DNA of 39,833 bases from Chara braunii (lineage: Eukaryota > Streptophyta > Charophyceae > Charales > Characeae): positions 4,673,050 to 4,712,882 of the forward strand of contig BFEA01000040.1 in the NCBI GenBank assembly GCA_003427395.1. Reading direction: 5' to 3'. Each line of letters starts with the position of its first letter. The first letter of the stretch is position 1. The translations under genes were made by a program, and so were the position numbers. Below the pieces are notes generated by a model. The model was not told where the DNA came from. It was given only the letters and a program-made list of their open reading frames with translations, and made no database searches. Below are positions 18,317-30,572 of this stretch, piece by piece.

Positions 18317-19220
18317 CCCTATGAGGGCCTGGTGCGTTTATCCATGGGGCGATGGAGAATTTATTTTTTTTTCGCGGAAAACAACCTTTGTTATTAGGGC
18401 CCTGGGGTCTGGTCTATTCCCACCTACATTGTTGAGAAAATGCAACGATGAGGGGCAACGGGTGACACGAGATACTCGTTCGCAGATGTGACATGTTCTT
18501 TTGAGTGGAGAAAATTGAAAGTGTGTTTTTTTTCGTCTTTTGTTTCACAAAAGAAGTTCCTCATGATATCATTCTTGTCTTTGTCATGCGGCATTACCCT
18601 TCCCCATGAAGTTCAGAAATCTACCCTGCACCAGGCGGGGTATATATCTCAACATCGAGAGACGTGCATAGCTCATGTCGTGACTCCAATTTCAGTACCT
18701 TAATTCCAAAGCGTCATTCCGCATTTGTAGGCGATCCCGTCAGGCACTGTCAGGGTCGTCGTCAGTCCTTAGTCTAGAGGTGGTATGCATGTACCCTCTC
18801 TCCCGACAACTGTCAGGTGCGGGAATCGCGGAGTCACCACTCGAGTTGTTTTTTCCAAAATCATACTATAATAATGAAAACGATATCCCCGAAATGTATT
18901 AAATCACCAGCACCTTAGGAAGCACTTCTCCAAACCTTTTTTAAGTTTTTTTTTCGAGCTAACGAACCGCTTTGTTGCGGTAGGAGAGCAGCTGGAAAAA
19001 AGCGGTCCTACAATGGGCTACCGGTCCTTACAATGTCGAGGGACCGGTACGGCTAATGAGGGTTTTTTTGTTTCTTTTTCTTTGAATTGCGTTCTTCTTT
19101 GCTTTTCTTTTTTTTTCTTTTTTTTAATCCCCCTTTTTTATGCCCTGGGTGACACATCCTCGAGAACACGTAAAAGGAGGACGGACAAAAAAGGTGAAAA
19201 ACAAAAACATTTAAAACAAA
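18317..19220. other. Unassigned DNA with an LTR-flank-like block
   Basis: No gene is seen. At 18823-18848 GGAATCGCGGAGTCACCAC followed by TCGAGTT resembles the GAGTCGCCACT-type block known near the LTRs of large plant Ty3-type elements. This is an inference from wording, not an alignment. Confidence 0.35.
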
Positions 19221-19336
19221 GATTTGGCCATGATCGTGGTTAGACACATTCAGGGAAGCACTCTCGTGAGTATGTCCTCAGTGAGGGTACCTGTTAACCA
19301 TTTGTGGATTACGCTTTGCCTTGCTAGCAGAGTCCC

Positions 19337-19373
<37 letters not shown>

Positions 19374-19645
19374 GCTGTAATAGTGCTCAGGTGCATCTTG
19401 TACAGCACTAGCGTGAGCATGCCCTCAGTCAGACCTTCCCCAACATCTAGTTGGAAGTAGTTCGTTGGAAGAAAGAAACAAACTAAGAAAAGAAAAAAAA
19501 AAGCAAGATTTGACCATGATACATTCGAGAAAGTACTAATGTGAGCATGTTGTCAGTGAGCGCCGTCAGTGAGCGCCGTCAGTGAGTGTCTTCCCTACGA
19601 ATGTGGAATAGGCTTAGCCTTGCTGGCAGGGCACTGCTGTGATAT
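19221..19645. repeat. Three diverged tandem units with a poly(A) insert
   Basis: Each unit has a GCACTxxxGTGAGxATGxxxTCAGT core, at about 19257-19285, 19399-19426 and 19534-19560. TTGCCTTGCTAGCAG near 19317 matches TAGCCTTGCTGGCAG near 19614. An A tract of about 34 bases (19337-19370) separates units 1 and 2. A 13-bp minisatellite (GTGAGCGCCGTCA) sits at about 19556-19584. Confidence 0.65.
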
Positions 19646-19839
19646 TTGGTCGTCCGTTGTCATTTTTGAAACGCACCTGTACCGACGCTCCACCGAGCCC
19701 CTTCCGGGCCTGCAAAGGGCTTCATGAATTCAAGAAGACATTTTTTTTTGCCTAGGCAGGGTATAGGTGATTTAAAAATCATTTTGTCTATTTTTTTAAT
19801 GTTTTTTTTGGTGTGACACGCTGAGTTATTTAAACTCAA

Positions 19840-20500
19840 CAACCGTAGGTGGGACCAGACCCTAAGGCCTAGCGCCCAAAGCCCAAGGTAAGTACATCAT
19901 TCCAGAAGAGATGACGGACACTCAGGTTATCCTGCTCCAAAGTTGAGCCCGGAACCCCGTTCAAGAAGGTATATTCCCAGGCTCAACCCCAGCGACTCAA
20001 ATCCAAAAAGGGCTCTAACACTCTCGCTGTCGAGCGCATCGGCCCCCACCTCTTCGCAAAGGCGAGAGCCCTCCCGGCCATGTCATGCAGGAGTTAAACA
20101 AAAAGTATAAACAAAGAGACAACTTGGGGACAACGCAAAATAATCCTTCGAACCGCTAAGGCGGATTTGGTCGCGTTGTCTCTTCGCCGCTCTAGCCGGG
20201 TGCGCCAGCTGTACATCATGTGGTCCCCTACGATAGGATAGGTTACCACAGGGCATAAGCTTCCCTTCCCTAGTAAGGGGTTGTCACCACCCTTAGAGGC
20301 ATATCCTCACCGAGGTACTGACCCGCGTGCGAAAGTTTTTACATGCAATTACAGAGGTGAGTCAACCGAGGGCGTTTGATCGCTCGTTGTAGTATAAGTA
20401 CATGCGATTAAAACGCCTACTGAACCCCGACGTCGTTCGTCACTTAGGGTGTTAATCTCCTAAGGATGAAGCTTACGCCGGTCGACTAGGGCGGTCTCAA
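19840..20500. other. Conserved-looking non-coding block, possibly from an LTR retroelement
   Basis: Two short stretches near 20295-20375 (ACCGAGGTACTGAC, then TTTTTACATGCAATTACAGAGGTGAGTCA in two parts) recur, decayed, at 37600-37690 (ACCGAATTACTGAC, then TTTTTTACATATAATTATTA). The plus strand has no open frame of note. Such blocks occur beside the LTRs of large plant retroelements. No LTR pair or polyprotein was found here. Confidence 0.35.
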
Positions 20501-23500
20501 CTAAGTGTGCAAACCACAACTTTAACCCCAGTTTCATACATACAATGCTCACATAAATATACATATATATATATATATATATATATCAAGGCAAAGTCAC
20601 GCATGTCCTTAATAAAGCAATACATATATGTAAAAAATCGTCCTTTCAGTCAATCATCTCAGCAATCACAACTGCGAAAATTCATCACAATATTTATTAT
20701 GATTGATTTGGTTTGATGAAAAGATCACACTCACGTAATTCCTCCTTGTCGTTGATATAGTCTCAAAACAACAGAAAATTTTCTTATTGAAAACGTATAA
20801 AAAAAAAAAAAATCCTTCAGTTCTTTAAATTGACGTCTATAGTCAGACCTTTTCATGTCTGATTTCGGGGTCGCGTTTCAGGTTGCCCTGTACAAACGTA
20901 ACTTAAAGTTTTCCCTATTTGTTTCCTGTAAAAACGTCTAAAGGTAACGTCATACCGATGAAACGTGTTTGTTTATTTTTCCTTTCCTATGTATTTACCC
21001 CTCAATGTCAAGGCATGATAGTGAAATCATCAGGGTAATCCGAATACTATCCATCCGGCGGACCTATCTACATGGAGTGTTTTTATTTTTGTTTTCGAGA
21101 TTACCTCGTGAAGTCATAAGTCATATGACTTCCTCAATCGAATTAGTTTACGTGAGGTGTTCTTCAGGAAATCAAGTAAAGTTTCCAGAAAGCGATGTCT
21201 AGCCCTGGTAAATTTGTCGTCCAACGGGTGTCAGAGCCTCCAACAGATCCAATCGCGCATGCTCACCGTCGTCGAACACCAGGGTTCTCATTCGTCCACC
21301 TCACATAACTCTAACAATTCGAGTACCATAGAGGGAGGGCATCCGCGAGGCTAGTCTTCACACTATGACTCGAAGAGGCCGACTCAGTCCAAATAAGTGT
21401 CGGGTATCTGTGTTTCCCGGATCCGGACGACGCCGAAACGTCTACCGGACAAGGTAATCTTAATACTCACAATGACTCGAGAGAGACATTGGAGGTTACT
21501 CGCGCGGTGGAAATACAAGGTAGATCCGTAAAACTCCTCCGAAGTCCGAGCCGTATTGGCCCGGAAATCCCCGCGAGTACCGAAATGACGAAGTCAATCT
21601 ATATGAGTGTCATGTCGAACCCGCAAAAGTCGCTCTGGTCCTCTTATTAGATCGTCCTCGTGTGTGTCGTGAACAAGAAGATATCTCGCCATGGTAAGAT
21701 CTCTTGCTCCGTCGTCCATCTACTCACAAAGAGAACCACAATTAAGAATTGATCAATGAAAATAATCAGCGCTCCTCGAGCTCAAACTCCACCATGGAGA
21801 AAACAATTTGTCTGAAGCGCCGAAATCTGTCATCCGGAGTTTGACGATAATAGTGAACATAATCGAAGGGTTCATGTTGCTCATTGAAACGCCGCAAAAT
21901 AACTAAGAAGAATCATTTCACTTCAGAAATATTCTCGACATATCACCTCGATCCTTCGTTGTGCTGAACCATCAGATATGTACCATCAAAGTCTCGTCGA
22001 GAGACGAACCCATATCGAATAATGTATCATCCATAGGCAGTACTGACTAGGTAATTTCTTGAAGGTCGTCTCAAGTTTTCTCGCCAGAATCATGGCCTGT
22101 CCCTTTCGAAAAATACGACATACGAATCGTATACTAGCGGTCATGTCTGCATCAAACCGATCCCGTTGTCTTCCATGCTTGATATTTATTCACTTGCCTC
22201 CTCACGTGTATGAAAGAGAGTTACTATCACTGTCTTGCACGTAATCTTTAAAATTCGAACAAACTTTCGTCAGAAAGGATTGCAACTCGACCAAAGTATA
22301 ATGAGGTTTTTTTTTTTTTTTTATACAACTGATTTATCTTATGCACCAAGGAGTTGTCGCAGATAACCCAGCCGGTTCCAATAGGTGGCTATGTCAAATC
22401 TTTCTCTTCCCAAATTTTCGAAGCGGTTGGCTCAAATTCGCTTCATGAACTCGATCTCGTCAAATGGACCTACAAGGGCATTATACTACAGAACGAATCG
22501 CAGATACATCCATCTTATGTCATGATTGAAATGAACTTGCAACTCATTATCCTCGTACCCAAATACTATGCGCAAGTTATCCCAGCCCGAACGTCGAATT
22601 TTGACGAGGCTTGATTTGAAAATTTATTGATAACTCGAGGTGATAAATAAGAATGTTCGCGGCGGGTTCCTTGTCGTGCCGGGATCCGTCGTTAATTTCC
22701 GTCCTTGAGGAAACACAACGATCCGGTCGTAGATCATTCGACTGACTTGTTCTAAAATTACACCTCGCCTTCCTGCCTGGACTATATATCTTGCAGCAAC
22801 CTCCTTGCTTGGAAAGAGCATAATGACGGAGGTTACCATAGACATCAGGAAAGAGAAAAGCACGAGTAGTTTTTATGAAAACATAACAAATTTCCTCAGA
22901 TATTTATTTTTCTAACTTCCTTTCATTTACCAGTTTCTAATTACACAAAACGTCATTCACCCAGATACTCCCCGATTTAGTACTCCTCATCGTTGATTGC
23001 GTCAATCGAAAATCGTTCAGAGTAAAGGATATTGAACTTGGTGGCCCGAATCCGCCTCACATGGTAAAGCAAACAGAAAGGTCTTTACCAGTCGTTAACC
23101 AAAGCAGAATACGAAGGAACCTTCTTCTAACCTCTGAAGCGTCCGCCCTATTGGGATTCGCTTCATGAACTACAACGAGATTCATATCCCCAAAATCTTG
23201 TGTCGGAAAAGGAGGCACCAAATCGTATCGCACCATATGAAGTTCACGTTCTGCCCTAAAAATATAACTTTGTGGAGGATTTATCAAACTTCCGTCCCAA
23301 AATCACGGTTTGTCCCGGTCCGAAAAAACTTCATGTGGTCTGTAGACTAGACGTCTTTCCTACATCATGCCCCTGCGAGATCGAGTTGGCATGACTATCC
23401 AGTTTAACGTCGCCTTGAGTGTTTGAAAAATTCGAATGATCACCGCTCCGATAAGCATCTGAATAAAAAGTAATAACTTGTCAATAAAAATTTATCTGCA

Positions 23501-23763
23501 CAAATATCTTTACCCTTATCCCCCTTTCTAGAGCCGTGATTCTTATGCCACAGTCCAACCACGAAAAGCAGTGCCTATTCGCACTCCTTCAGACACTAGT
23601 AGGTACATGAACTGGATTTTTTTTTGCACCAGTTCCCCATGCGTTAGTGACACCTAAGGTGGTCACTCAAAATTATATTAATTTTTAATTTTTTCACAGC
23701 ACAAAGCTACAAGGGAAAACCAATTCCGATTTCTTCATCGTTGTGCGTCTCACTCTCTAGGAA
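20501..23763. other. Unassigned DNA, no supported gene
   Basis: It contains an (AT)n tract at 20563-20586 and T or A homopolymers near 20800 and 22303-22322. Frames are short and show no domains or consistent reading frame. A decayed retroelement interior is possible, because both strands carry several adjacent 60-85-codon frames, but no RT, integrase or protease motif could be read. Confidence 0.45.
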
Positions 23764-24015
23764 GTGGTTTGGAGTATCCCTCCTCCTCGCCTGAACCGAA
23801 AACTCAGATCTCAGAAGTCGGGCCGTCTCCACCGAATCAGCGAAGCACTCCTCCGTAAAAACGGTCACTCCGGTTCGACTCCTAAAGCGACGAACCCCCG
23901 CCCCGAATTTTCTCCTAGAATGAGAGAGCCCTTAGACTCCGAATCAGATCGACCACCTTGGACCTCAACACGAGAGATACAACTTAGACAAATCAAAAAT
24001 GCAGAGAATGAATGA
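23764..24015 (+). other. Small open frame of unknown status
   Basis: 83 codons, hydrophilic and Arg/Ser/Pro-rich, with no recognised motif. It ends 12 bases before foldback copy 2. It lies in sequence of higher GC than what follows. It may be a fragment of an older retroelement; there is no evidence of function. Confidence 0.15.
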
Positions 24016-24027
24016 GATATACAACAA

Positions 24028-24540
24028 CAAAATTTTCCAGAAGTAAATAATCATTCTTGAGTAAAATTATATTCTAAATTTTAAATTTTCATTCCATCTT
24101 AAAAAATGTAATTCCAATTTTAAAATTTTCCGTCTCACTTGAAAACTTTCCTTCCAATAATGGGGTATCCCTTCTTAATTGAACTGCATGCTAGAGATGG
24201 AATGAAAGTCTGGATGAGTTCATGAAATATTTTAATTGGACTGTCATTCTAAGTAAGGATTTTCAGTCATAAATAGGTTAATCCAATCTAAATTAGACGA
24301 TATTTGTTGTAATAGAATGGAAGTCTAATTAAAACATTTCATAAACTCGTCCAGACTTTCATTCCATATTGAACAAATAGATGTAGTTGGAAGGGAAAGT
24401 TCATATTTAGACGGGAACTTATCAAATTAAATTAGAAATTTTAGAATTAGACAAACATTGAAATGATAATTTGTAAATATGAAGGATTTTTTTTTTATGG
24501 AATGTTTTTTCAACTTTCATTTCTCATGGGAATTTTTCTG
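24028..24540 (-). mobile_element. Foldback element FB, copy 2
   Basis: This 513-bp segment is the reverse-complement relative of 8548-9070 over its whole length. It has the ends CAAAATTTTCC and GGGAATTTTTCTG, the central GGGGTATCCCTTCTT and TGCATGCTAGAGATGGAATG, and inner arms 24195-24240 and 24328-24366. Identity by eye is high, so both copies are probably young. Confidence 0.85.
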
Positions 24541-24788
24541 CTGTAATTGAGACTCGCTCGGACGTTCGGATGGGAAGTAGGTCAAGAGGGTCATTCGGGA
24601 TAGAAAGGGAACCTCGGGCATAGTTAAATTCATTCACTCCCTTTCCTCTATATTCCGTATTTCGTTTTCGATCCCGGTTACATTCTTCATTCATAGTTTG
24701 ACTGTTACTTTATCAGATAGGTGAAGACATCACAGAGAAAAGATAAAAGAAACATTCAACGTTTTCACGAATTTAATCACTAAAACTC

Positions 24789-25056
24789 TAGGCTATCAGT
24801 CGGGTCGCCCGGGTCCCGGGTGGCCAGCCCCTGCCCTTACCAAGGAAGATCCCAAAAAAAAAAAAAAAAAAACAATTCCAAGAAATCCAAAAACAAACTA
24901 TGTTATGCATAAAAATAAGCTGAACAACTTTTGCCTCAGGGTTACATCGAAATTCTTCACCAAATTTAGAATAAAAATTCTATTTTAATTTTTTTTTTTT
25001 TTTTTTTTTTTTGGCTCGGGCCGGGCATATGACCCCGGGTCACTCTGGTAGCCTAG
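24789..25056. mobile_element. M9-1: non-autonomous element with about 9-bp TSD
   Basis: 268 bp. TIRs are TAGGCTATCAG... and ...CTCTGGTAGCCTAG, with GC-rich subterminal parts (CCCGGGTC type) around an AT-rich core. Flanks are CTAAAACTC (24780-24788) and GTAAAACTT (25057-25065), 7 of 9 identical. The core has the module TATGTTATGCATAAAAATAA, then GAACAACTTTTG and CATCGAAATTC. 9-bp duplications are typical of Mutator-like elements. Confidence 0.8.
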
Positions 25057-25065
25057 GTAAAACTT

Positions 25066-25960
25066 GAATTTTCCTTCTCAGTACTTTTCTCGTTTCACAC
25101 ACATGCATGCAAAGCAAAGTCAACATTCAACGAGTTCAACCACGAAAGCATCACCCAAGTCAGACCCAGAGTCTCGCACAAGTGTGTCCTATCACACTTT
25201 CCTTCCTTTCAGCCTTTCCCTGAGCACCCAAAAGAAAAAGAGAAGGGTCATACATCGTGAGGGTACACACAGGTTTGAGGGATCCATGCCAACCACTGAC
25301 CTTGAGTAACGAAAGTTCGACTGAGACCTCGTTCAAGTGAAATAACTCAAGTAACTGGCGCGCTTCGTCATAGAAACTGTTGCCTTGGGTACAAACTGCG
25401 TAAGTTACTAGTCTTGGTCAACACCTGACTCACAAGTACCTCCTGCGACAGTCCCAGATGTGAAGGCGGTAAGTCTCACGAGTCCCAACTAGTTTCAGGT
25501 GTCCCACGTCTGTGAAAAGTAATACCAAGTAGTCCGAATTAATACCAACTGATACCGAGTGGTTCGCGGCGATGCCCACTAGTGCCAAGTAGTTTCATGC
25601 GGTCCCATGTCCTCCTTTCTCACTTCCAGATGATGTCGTTTCAAGTTGTCAAAACAACCTCCCCTGGCTCTTTAAAAAAAAAAAAAAAATCACTCTCCCT
25701 TTTGTCGGTACCGCCTGTTTCACTCACGTGTCCCACCAGTCCCACTGGTTCCACCTGGACAATGCACGACTTTACACCTTCTTGCTGACGCAAAAAAAAA
25801 TAAAAAATTGTCACTTCCTCACTGATTCCAACTCAAGATTGGTAATTAGTGACGTCGTCGACGACGACCATCACTTGCCTTCCCCTTAGTTTATGCCGAC
25901 GACCTTGAATTTCGGCAGCATAACGCTGCCAAATAATTACCGATAGAGCTAAAAAAAATC
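25066..25960. other. Unassigned DNA with degenerate short repeats
   Basis: Loose repeats of TACCAAxTxGTxC and TCCCACxxGTC type run from about 25430 to 25760. An A tract lies at 25674-25689. The frames have no domain. Confidence 0.45.
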
Positions 25961-26215
25961 GGCATCACTTTTCCATACAAGTGGGAAAATAACTTGCCGC
26001 AAGTTTACTCAGCCTGCTGCCGCCGCCAACAGCCTAGCCGTCCGCCGCTTGCTGCTGTAAAAATTTGGCAACACCTCCCCACGCAAGTGGAAAAATGGCT
26101 TGCCGTAGGTCTGATCCATCGGTACCGTTGTCAACAGCCTTGCTGCCGCTTACCCGCTGCTGTAAAATTTTGGCCGCATCTCCCCACTAAAGTGTAAAAA
26201 ATGGCTGGCCAAAAT
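25961..26215. repeat. 105-bp tandem repeat (about 2.4 units)
   Basis: Units start at 25961, 26067 and 26172. Shared landmarks are CAAGTGGxAAAATxxCTTGCC, GCxAACAGCCTxGCxG and GCTGCTGTAAAA. The unit length is a multiple of three, so an open frame at 25994-26197 shows an apparent protein repeat; this is not evidence of coding. Confidence 0.8.
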
Positions 26216-26639
26216 TAATAAAATTTGGGCCTCGGGCGCAAATTTTACAGTGTCGTACCGCCGTAGTCCCACAGCGTCCCTGGGTCAGTCCCGTGAGACC
26301 AATACCAGCCAGAGGGGAGGGGAGCAGAGTGCTCCCTGCCTTGGCTATGGCTGCCTATCTCCTCTCCTTGCGCTCTTCTCCAGACTTCCAGCCTCCTCCC
26401 ACGTTGCTTCAGGCAGCACCTTCCCCAGCTCATCAGTACTCAAGTGTGCTCGTCACACACTGGCAGCACGATGTTTTGTGTGGCAGCTAGGGACAACTGC
26501 CTATTTTATAGTAATTGAGGAGGATTGGATGTCACTCCAGCCCCTAGGCAAAATCGCGGGCTCAGAGTGAGCCCTTGATCTGGCCAAGATCTAGGGCTAA
26601 CAATACCCGCACCATAGCCACAACCTTAGTGAGGGCAGT

Positions 26640-26760
26640 TTCTTTAACGAGGTAGCTGGGTTTTTTCCATAGCAGCTCTCATTTTCTTTTTCTTTTATTT
26701 TTTCCAGCTATCTGGGAATTTCACGAGGTAGCTGGGTTTTTTCCATTGTAGCTGGGGTTT
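26640..26760. repeat. Direct repeat ACGAGGTAGCTGGGTTTTTTCCAT
   Basis: The block (ACGAGGTAGCTGGG, then TTTTTTCCAT) occurs near 26648 and again near 26728, about 80 bases apart, with related AGCT(GGG) echoes. The DNA 26216-26640 before it shows no gene. Confidence 0.7.
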
Positions 26761-26915
26761 TGCCATTTCCGAAAGTGTTTTTCTTTTATTTCTCTGATAA
26801 GGGGTTAGAGATATACAAACCCTTTCAGTTTGATGTACCATGACCCTTTTTCCACGGTAGATGCATCGGGGAAAAGGTTGTACTTAGCCTTTTCTTTCAT
26901 GACTCTTCAGATTTC

Positions 26916-27684
26916 AGGCTCCCTCTAAAAACGGGAGCCTAACAGTTGCTTCTGCCAAAGGTAGCACCACGTGAGGACAAGTGTCCTCACAGAAATAAAG
27001 AAAATAAACTAAAAGAAAAGAAAATTAAAACTAAATCTAACTGCATGTGTCAAGCCATTCTCTCGGCCAGGTCCATGAAGTTGCATGCAACCACCCTTTC
27101 CTTGCTTTTCTCTGCCCTCCCCTGAAAACGGGAAAGGTAGTTGTGTGGTTGGGAGAGGTAAGACCTCCCCTCCCAACTCCCTCATTTTCCCCCTCTCCAT
27201 CTCTCTTTCCAACCCCCTTTTATCTCCCGCGCGTGCACTGTGAGCCGTGAGATCCAAGATCTCGCGGCCTCAAATATTGGCCATGAATAGAAAGGGGAGT
27301 TATTCTGCTCCCACACAGCCAAAAAGGTTGTTCTTCCAACCTCGAGGCAAGACATCCTCGTTCGTTTCGGGTTTTTTTTTTTTAATACAATTTTTAGTTT
27401 ATTTCGTTTCAGCCCTTCTCTGTTTTTCTTGATTGTCGTGCTTCAATAGTTACGAACGGGGAGGGAGAAAACGAAGAGAACTTAAGAAGAAAAAAGAAAA
27501 AAAAAGAAAAAAAAAACTTACCCGTAATGATGTACCAACGCCCTAGAAAACGGGCGTCTGTACACCCTTATATTTAGGGGTACATACATTCGAATTTGCT
27601 CATCCTAAAGACGGAAGTTGCATGAGGCGGCAGTTGGGTTGTTGGAGGCCTTACCCGTTCATTTTTTACGAACGGGTATTACAA
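26916..27684. repeat. Cluster of short perfect hairpins
   Basis: AGGCTCCC/GGGAGCCT (26916-26940), GTGAGGAC/GTCCTCAC (about 26971-26990), ACGCCC/GGGCGT (about 27538-27558) and TACCCGTTC/GAACGGGTA (about 27652-27680). Three loops contain AAAAAC or TTTTTT next to the CGGG side. The DNA between is unassigned. Confidence 0.6.
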
Positions 27685-27736
27685 CAAAAAAAAAAAAAAA
27701 AAAAAAAATCTAAAAAAAAAAAAAACTAAAAAAAAA

Positions 27737-27785
<49 letters not shown>
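27685..27785. repeat. Long A-rich homopolymer tract
   Basis: About 100 bases of A with three short interruptions (TCT, CT, CT). The length is likely unreliable. The DNA 27786-28120 after it shows a GTTGGC/GCCAAC hairpin near 27935 and no gene. Confidence 0.85.
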
Positions 27786-27787
<2 letters not shown>

Positions 27788-28140
27788 AACTTAACTAGAA
27801 GAAAAAACGGCTGCACGTTTTCAACGGGCGCCTGCTCTTTCTTTTGAGGACACTAAGTCTCCGGTCACTTCGGTGAGCGCCATCTCGAGCAGTTTGTTTC
27901 GTTGTTTTTTTTTTATATATAGTTATGATGATGTTGGCATAAGCCAACGGCCACAGTACCTTGTGTCACGCCATACTGACATCCCCCCCTTCTTTTTCGT
28001 CATAAGGAACCCGAGTTCGATTTCCGTCGAGGAATCGAAATTTATTTTTGGCCATTTTCAATTTATGTGTGTCATCCTTGCGCAGGGGCCATTATGCAGA
28101 TGCGCGGCCGTTTTCGGCCGAGAGACGATGCTTCATAGCT

Positions 28141-28650
28141 ATACAGTGGGCAGCTCCAAAAAGAAGCTAGCCCAGGTTATACCTTGTACGGCTCGATCCT
28201 AGCTTCTGTCGGGTGAAAGTCGAATACAATACCTATTGGCTCGCTCCTATTACGGGAGTTGTACCTGCCGCCCTTCTATTTGAAGGGTTGCAGCCCAGTA
28301 GGCCTATACGACGGGCAACTCCAAAAGGGAGATAGCCCAGGCAGAACATCGTCGGGCTCGATCCCAACGTCTATTGGGTGAAAGTTTAGTGAAGTACCTA
28401 CTAAGCTACCTCCTATCACGGAAGTTATCTCTGTCGCCCTTCTATTTGAAGGGCTGCAGCCCAGTAGGCCACTTGATTGAGGCCTATACTACGGGCAACT
28501 CCAAAAAGGAGCTAGCCCAGGCAAAACATCATCGAGCTCAATCCCAGTGTCTACTAGGTGAAAGTTCGGTGCGATACCTACTGGGCTAACTCCTATTACG
28601 GGAGCTATCATCGCCACCCTTCTATTTGAAGGGTTGCAGCCCAGTAGGCC
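28141..28650 (+). repeat. Three-unit array of structured ~170-bp repeats
   Basis: Units begin with GGGCA(G/A)CTCCAAAAA at 28148, 28313 and 28493 and end with CAGCCCAGTAGGCC at about 28303, 28470 and 28650. In each unit GGGC-CTCC pairs with GGAG-GCCC near the start, CTCC pairs with GGAG mid-unit, and CCCTTC-TATTT-GAAGGG is invariant. In unit 3 CCTACTGGGC pairs fully with GCCCAGTAGG; units 1 and 2 pair less well. The unit boundary between 2 and 3 has an extra GGCCTATAC-flanked insertion of about 18 bp. Confidence 0.8.
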
Positions 28651-29360
28651 GTCTACTCTCTGGGCTAGGCAGATGCAGTCTGCCTATCCCTTCCAAAGGC
28701 AGGTCACCCCGCCACCCGGCTAGCTGGGTTTGGTCCAGTAGGTCTGGCAATCCACTCCTTTCGTCGTGGTTTGCCTTTGAACCCCTTACGTCCGTCTTTT
28801 TAGAAAAGATATGGCACTTTGGTCGTATTAGTTCTTCTCACCGTCACCGTACCCCTGGTGCGACTATATTTTTGGTCTTTCTAGTCCTGAATCGCACGGC
28901 TTAACATCCGAGCGACCCAATTTTAGTCAAAGCAATTTTCTATTTTAATATTTTCACCGTCGTTTTTCTCTCTCCGATCTTATTTCAACATAAAAGTGTC
29001 CGACTACACCTTCTACCCTTGCCGTTATGTATGTCGGCAGATAGACGACTACATAAATTAGATTTCTTCAATCGAGGACAAGTCGGAATACCTTTCAGCA
29101 GCGTTTTCATTTCATCAGACCAATTTTTTTTAAAACAAAACTTACTTCAGAATTTTGACATCGTCCGACGTAGAAAATACAGGCCAGATACCCTTGTCAG
29201 GGTTTCTGTCCCGACACTGCTTTTTCTTTTGCCCATGAAAATTCGAAGCCCTGACACAAGCTCGCCGCAGGTATACTAGGATTAATGAGTACTTTGAAAA
29301 AAGGGTTGAAAGAGAGGCAACGAATAGCCTTCTGAACTATAAACAATTTAGGGGGAGCAG
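28651..29360. other. Unassigned DNA
   Basis: No domain, repeat or RNA gene was recognised. The small frames at 28626-28904 and 29019-29279 show no motif. Confidence 0.45.
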
Positions 29361-30369
29361 CACAATGTTGCGAAAACCACTAAGGACTCTTCGGAGGCAC
29401 ACCCATCCGTCCAACCTTCCTCTCCCAGTCTATCTGTACTACTTATCTAAGGGCATCAGGAACATGTACCTTCAAGTCCTCATGATCAACAATCTCTTGT
29501 CGCAAAATTTTCGACTTTCTAGTAGCCTTTCAAAGAGTCCACAATATCACATTTCCTGTAGCATGTAAAATATACGGCTGACGCTTTCGCATATCGGGCA
29601 GGAAAGAGTTAAACATATTAACTTCATCATTCAAACTGAAAAAGGTCTGCAAAAGGGTTCTTGATACCCCACAAATTCTAAAAATCGGTTGCAAACGAGC
29701 CCACAAATGTGACAAATCTTCAACCCGTGTGTCCGATGAACGGAGAACGGGCGAAATTGAACGTCGTTTAACCCGTTCAAAGGGTCCGGGGACCCCTGTT
29801 AAATCGCGTTAAACGCAAAAACGGGGGTGTTCCGTTGAATTTTGAAAAACGGAACCGGCGCGATGGGCCTCGGACACGTGGCCCTACGCACCCAAACAAT
29901 GAAAACAGGAAAAAAAAAAAAAAAAAACAACCCCTACTAACAGGGTGGGGTGGCCAAACATGCCCCTCCCTTCCGAATTTCAAATTGCAAGAGGGAAAAA
30001 AGTAAGGGTCACCCCATACCCCAAGACTGTGAGCACATGCGTGTGCATGTGGGTGCGTGTCCTTTTTTTTTTTTTTTTTTTTACAAATGCTCCAATTTAG
30101 TCGTCCAGTCTCGTTTCCGAAGGGCCCCTACGGATTAGCAAGGACCCCTTGTGGAGCAGAGATGGACATTAGACTTGGAGACTGCCTGAGTGGGCCGAGA
30201 ATATATAGTCTGGATTCGAATTCAGGTCTGTGGCACTCTATGCAGCACAGTTATGGGTCACTAATTCTCTGTTTTCTCGTTTTTGTTTTGTTTCTTGTTT
30301 TTTTTTTTCCGTTTTTTTTTTTTTTTTTCTCATTTTTAATCTCTTTTTTCTCGTTTTTCTTTTCTTAGG

Positions 30370-30572
30370 AATACGTGTAGTGGCCCTAAGGGTCTCTACT
30401 CACCACATGCACAAAAGACAAAACATATGATGGCGCATTATTCCACGTTCTAGCAGAAGATTCATTCTAATTTTGCGCATTTGCAGTGGCCCTGAGGGCC
30501 TCTACTCACCACATGCACAAAATACAAAATATATGGCAGCTTATTATTCCACGTTCTAGCAGAAGATCCGTT
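30370..30572. mobile_element. Tandem pair of partial GC-hairpin units inside the hAT-like element
   Basis: The order CAGTGGCCCTGAGGGCCTCT, ACTCACCACATGCACAAAA, then CCACGTTCTAGCAGAAGAT occurs twice, about 111 bp apart. The landmarks equal those at 13376-13450 and 14985-15040. Confidence 0.7.

Noticed and set aside
21157-23350. Series of short frames as a multi-exon gene
   Set aside because: No domain, no consistent splice sites and no agreement of strand; treated as unassigned DNA.
25994-26197. Protein with an internal repeat
   Set aside because: Caused by a 105-bp tandem DNA repeat whose length is a multiple of three; no start context or domain.
28148-28380. tRNA-type A and B boxes (TAGCCCAGG, GGCTCGATCCC) in the tandem array
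   Set aside because: Spacing of about 22 bases is too short for a pol III tRNA promoter and no cloverleaf forms.
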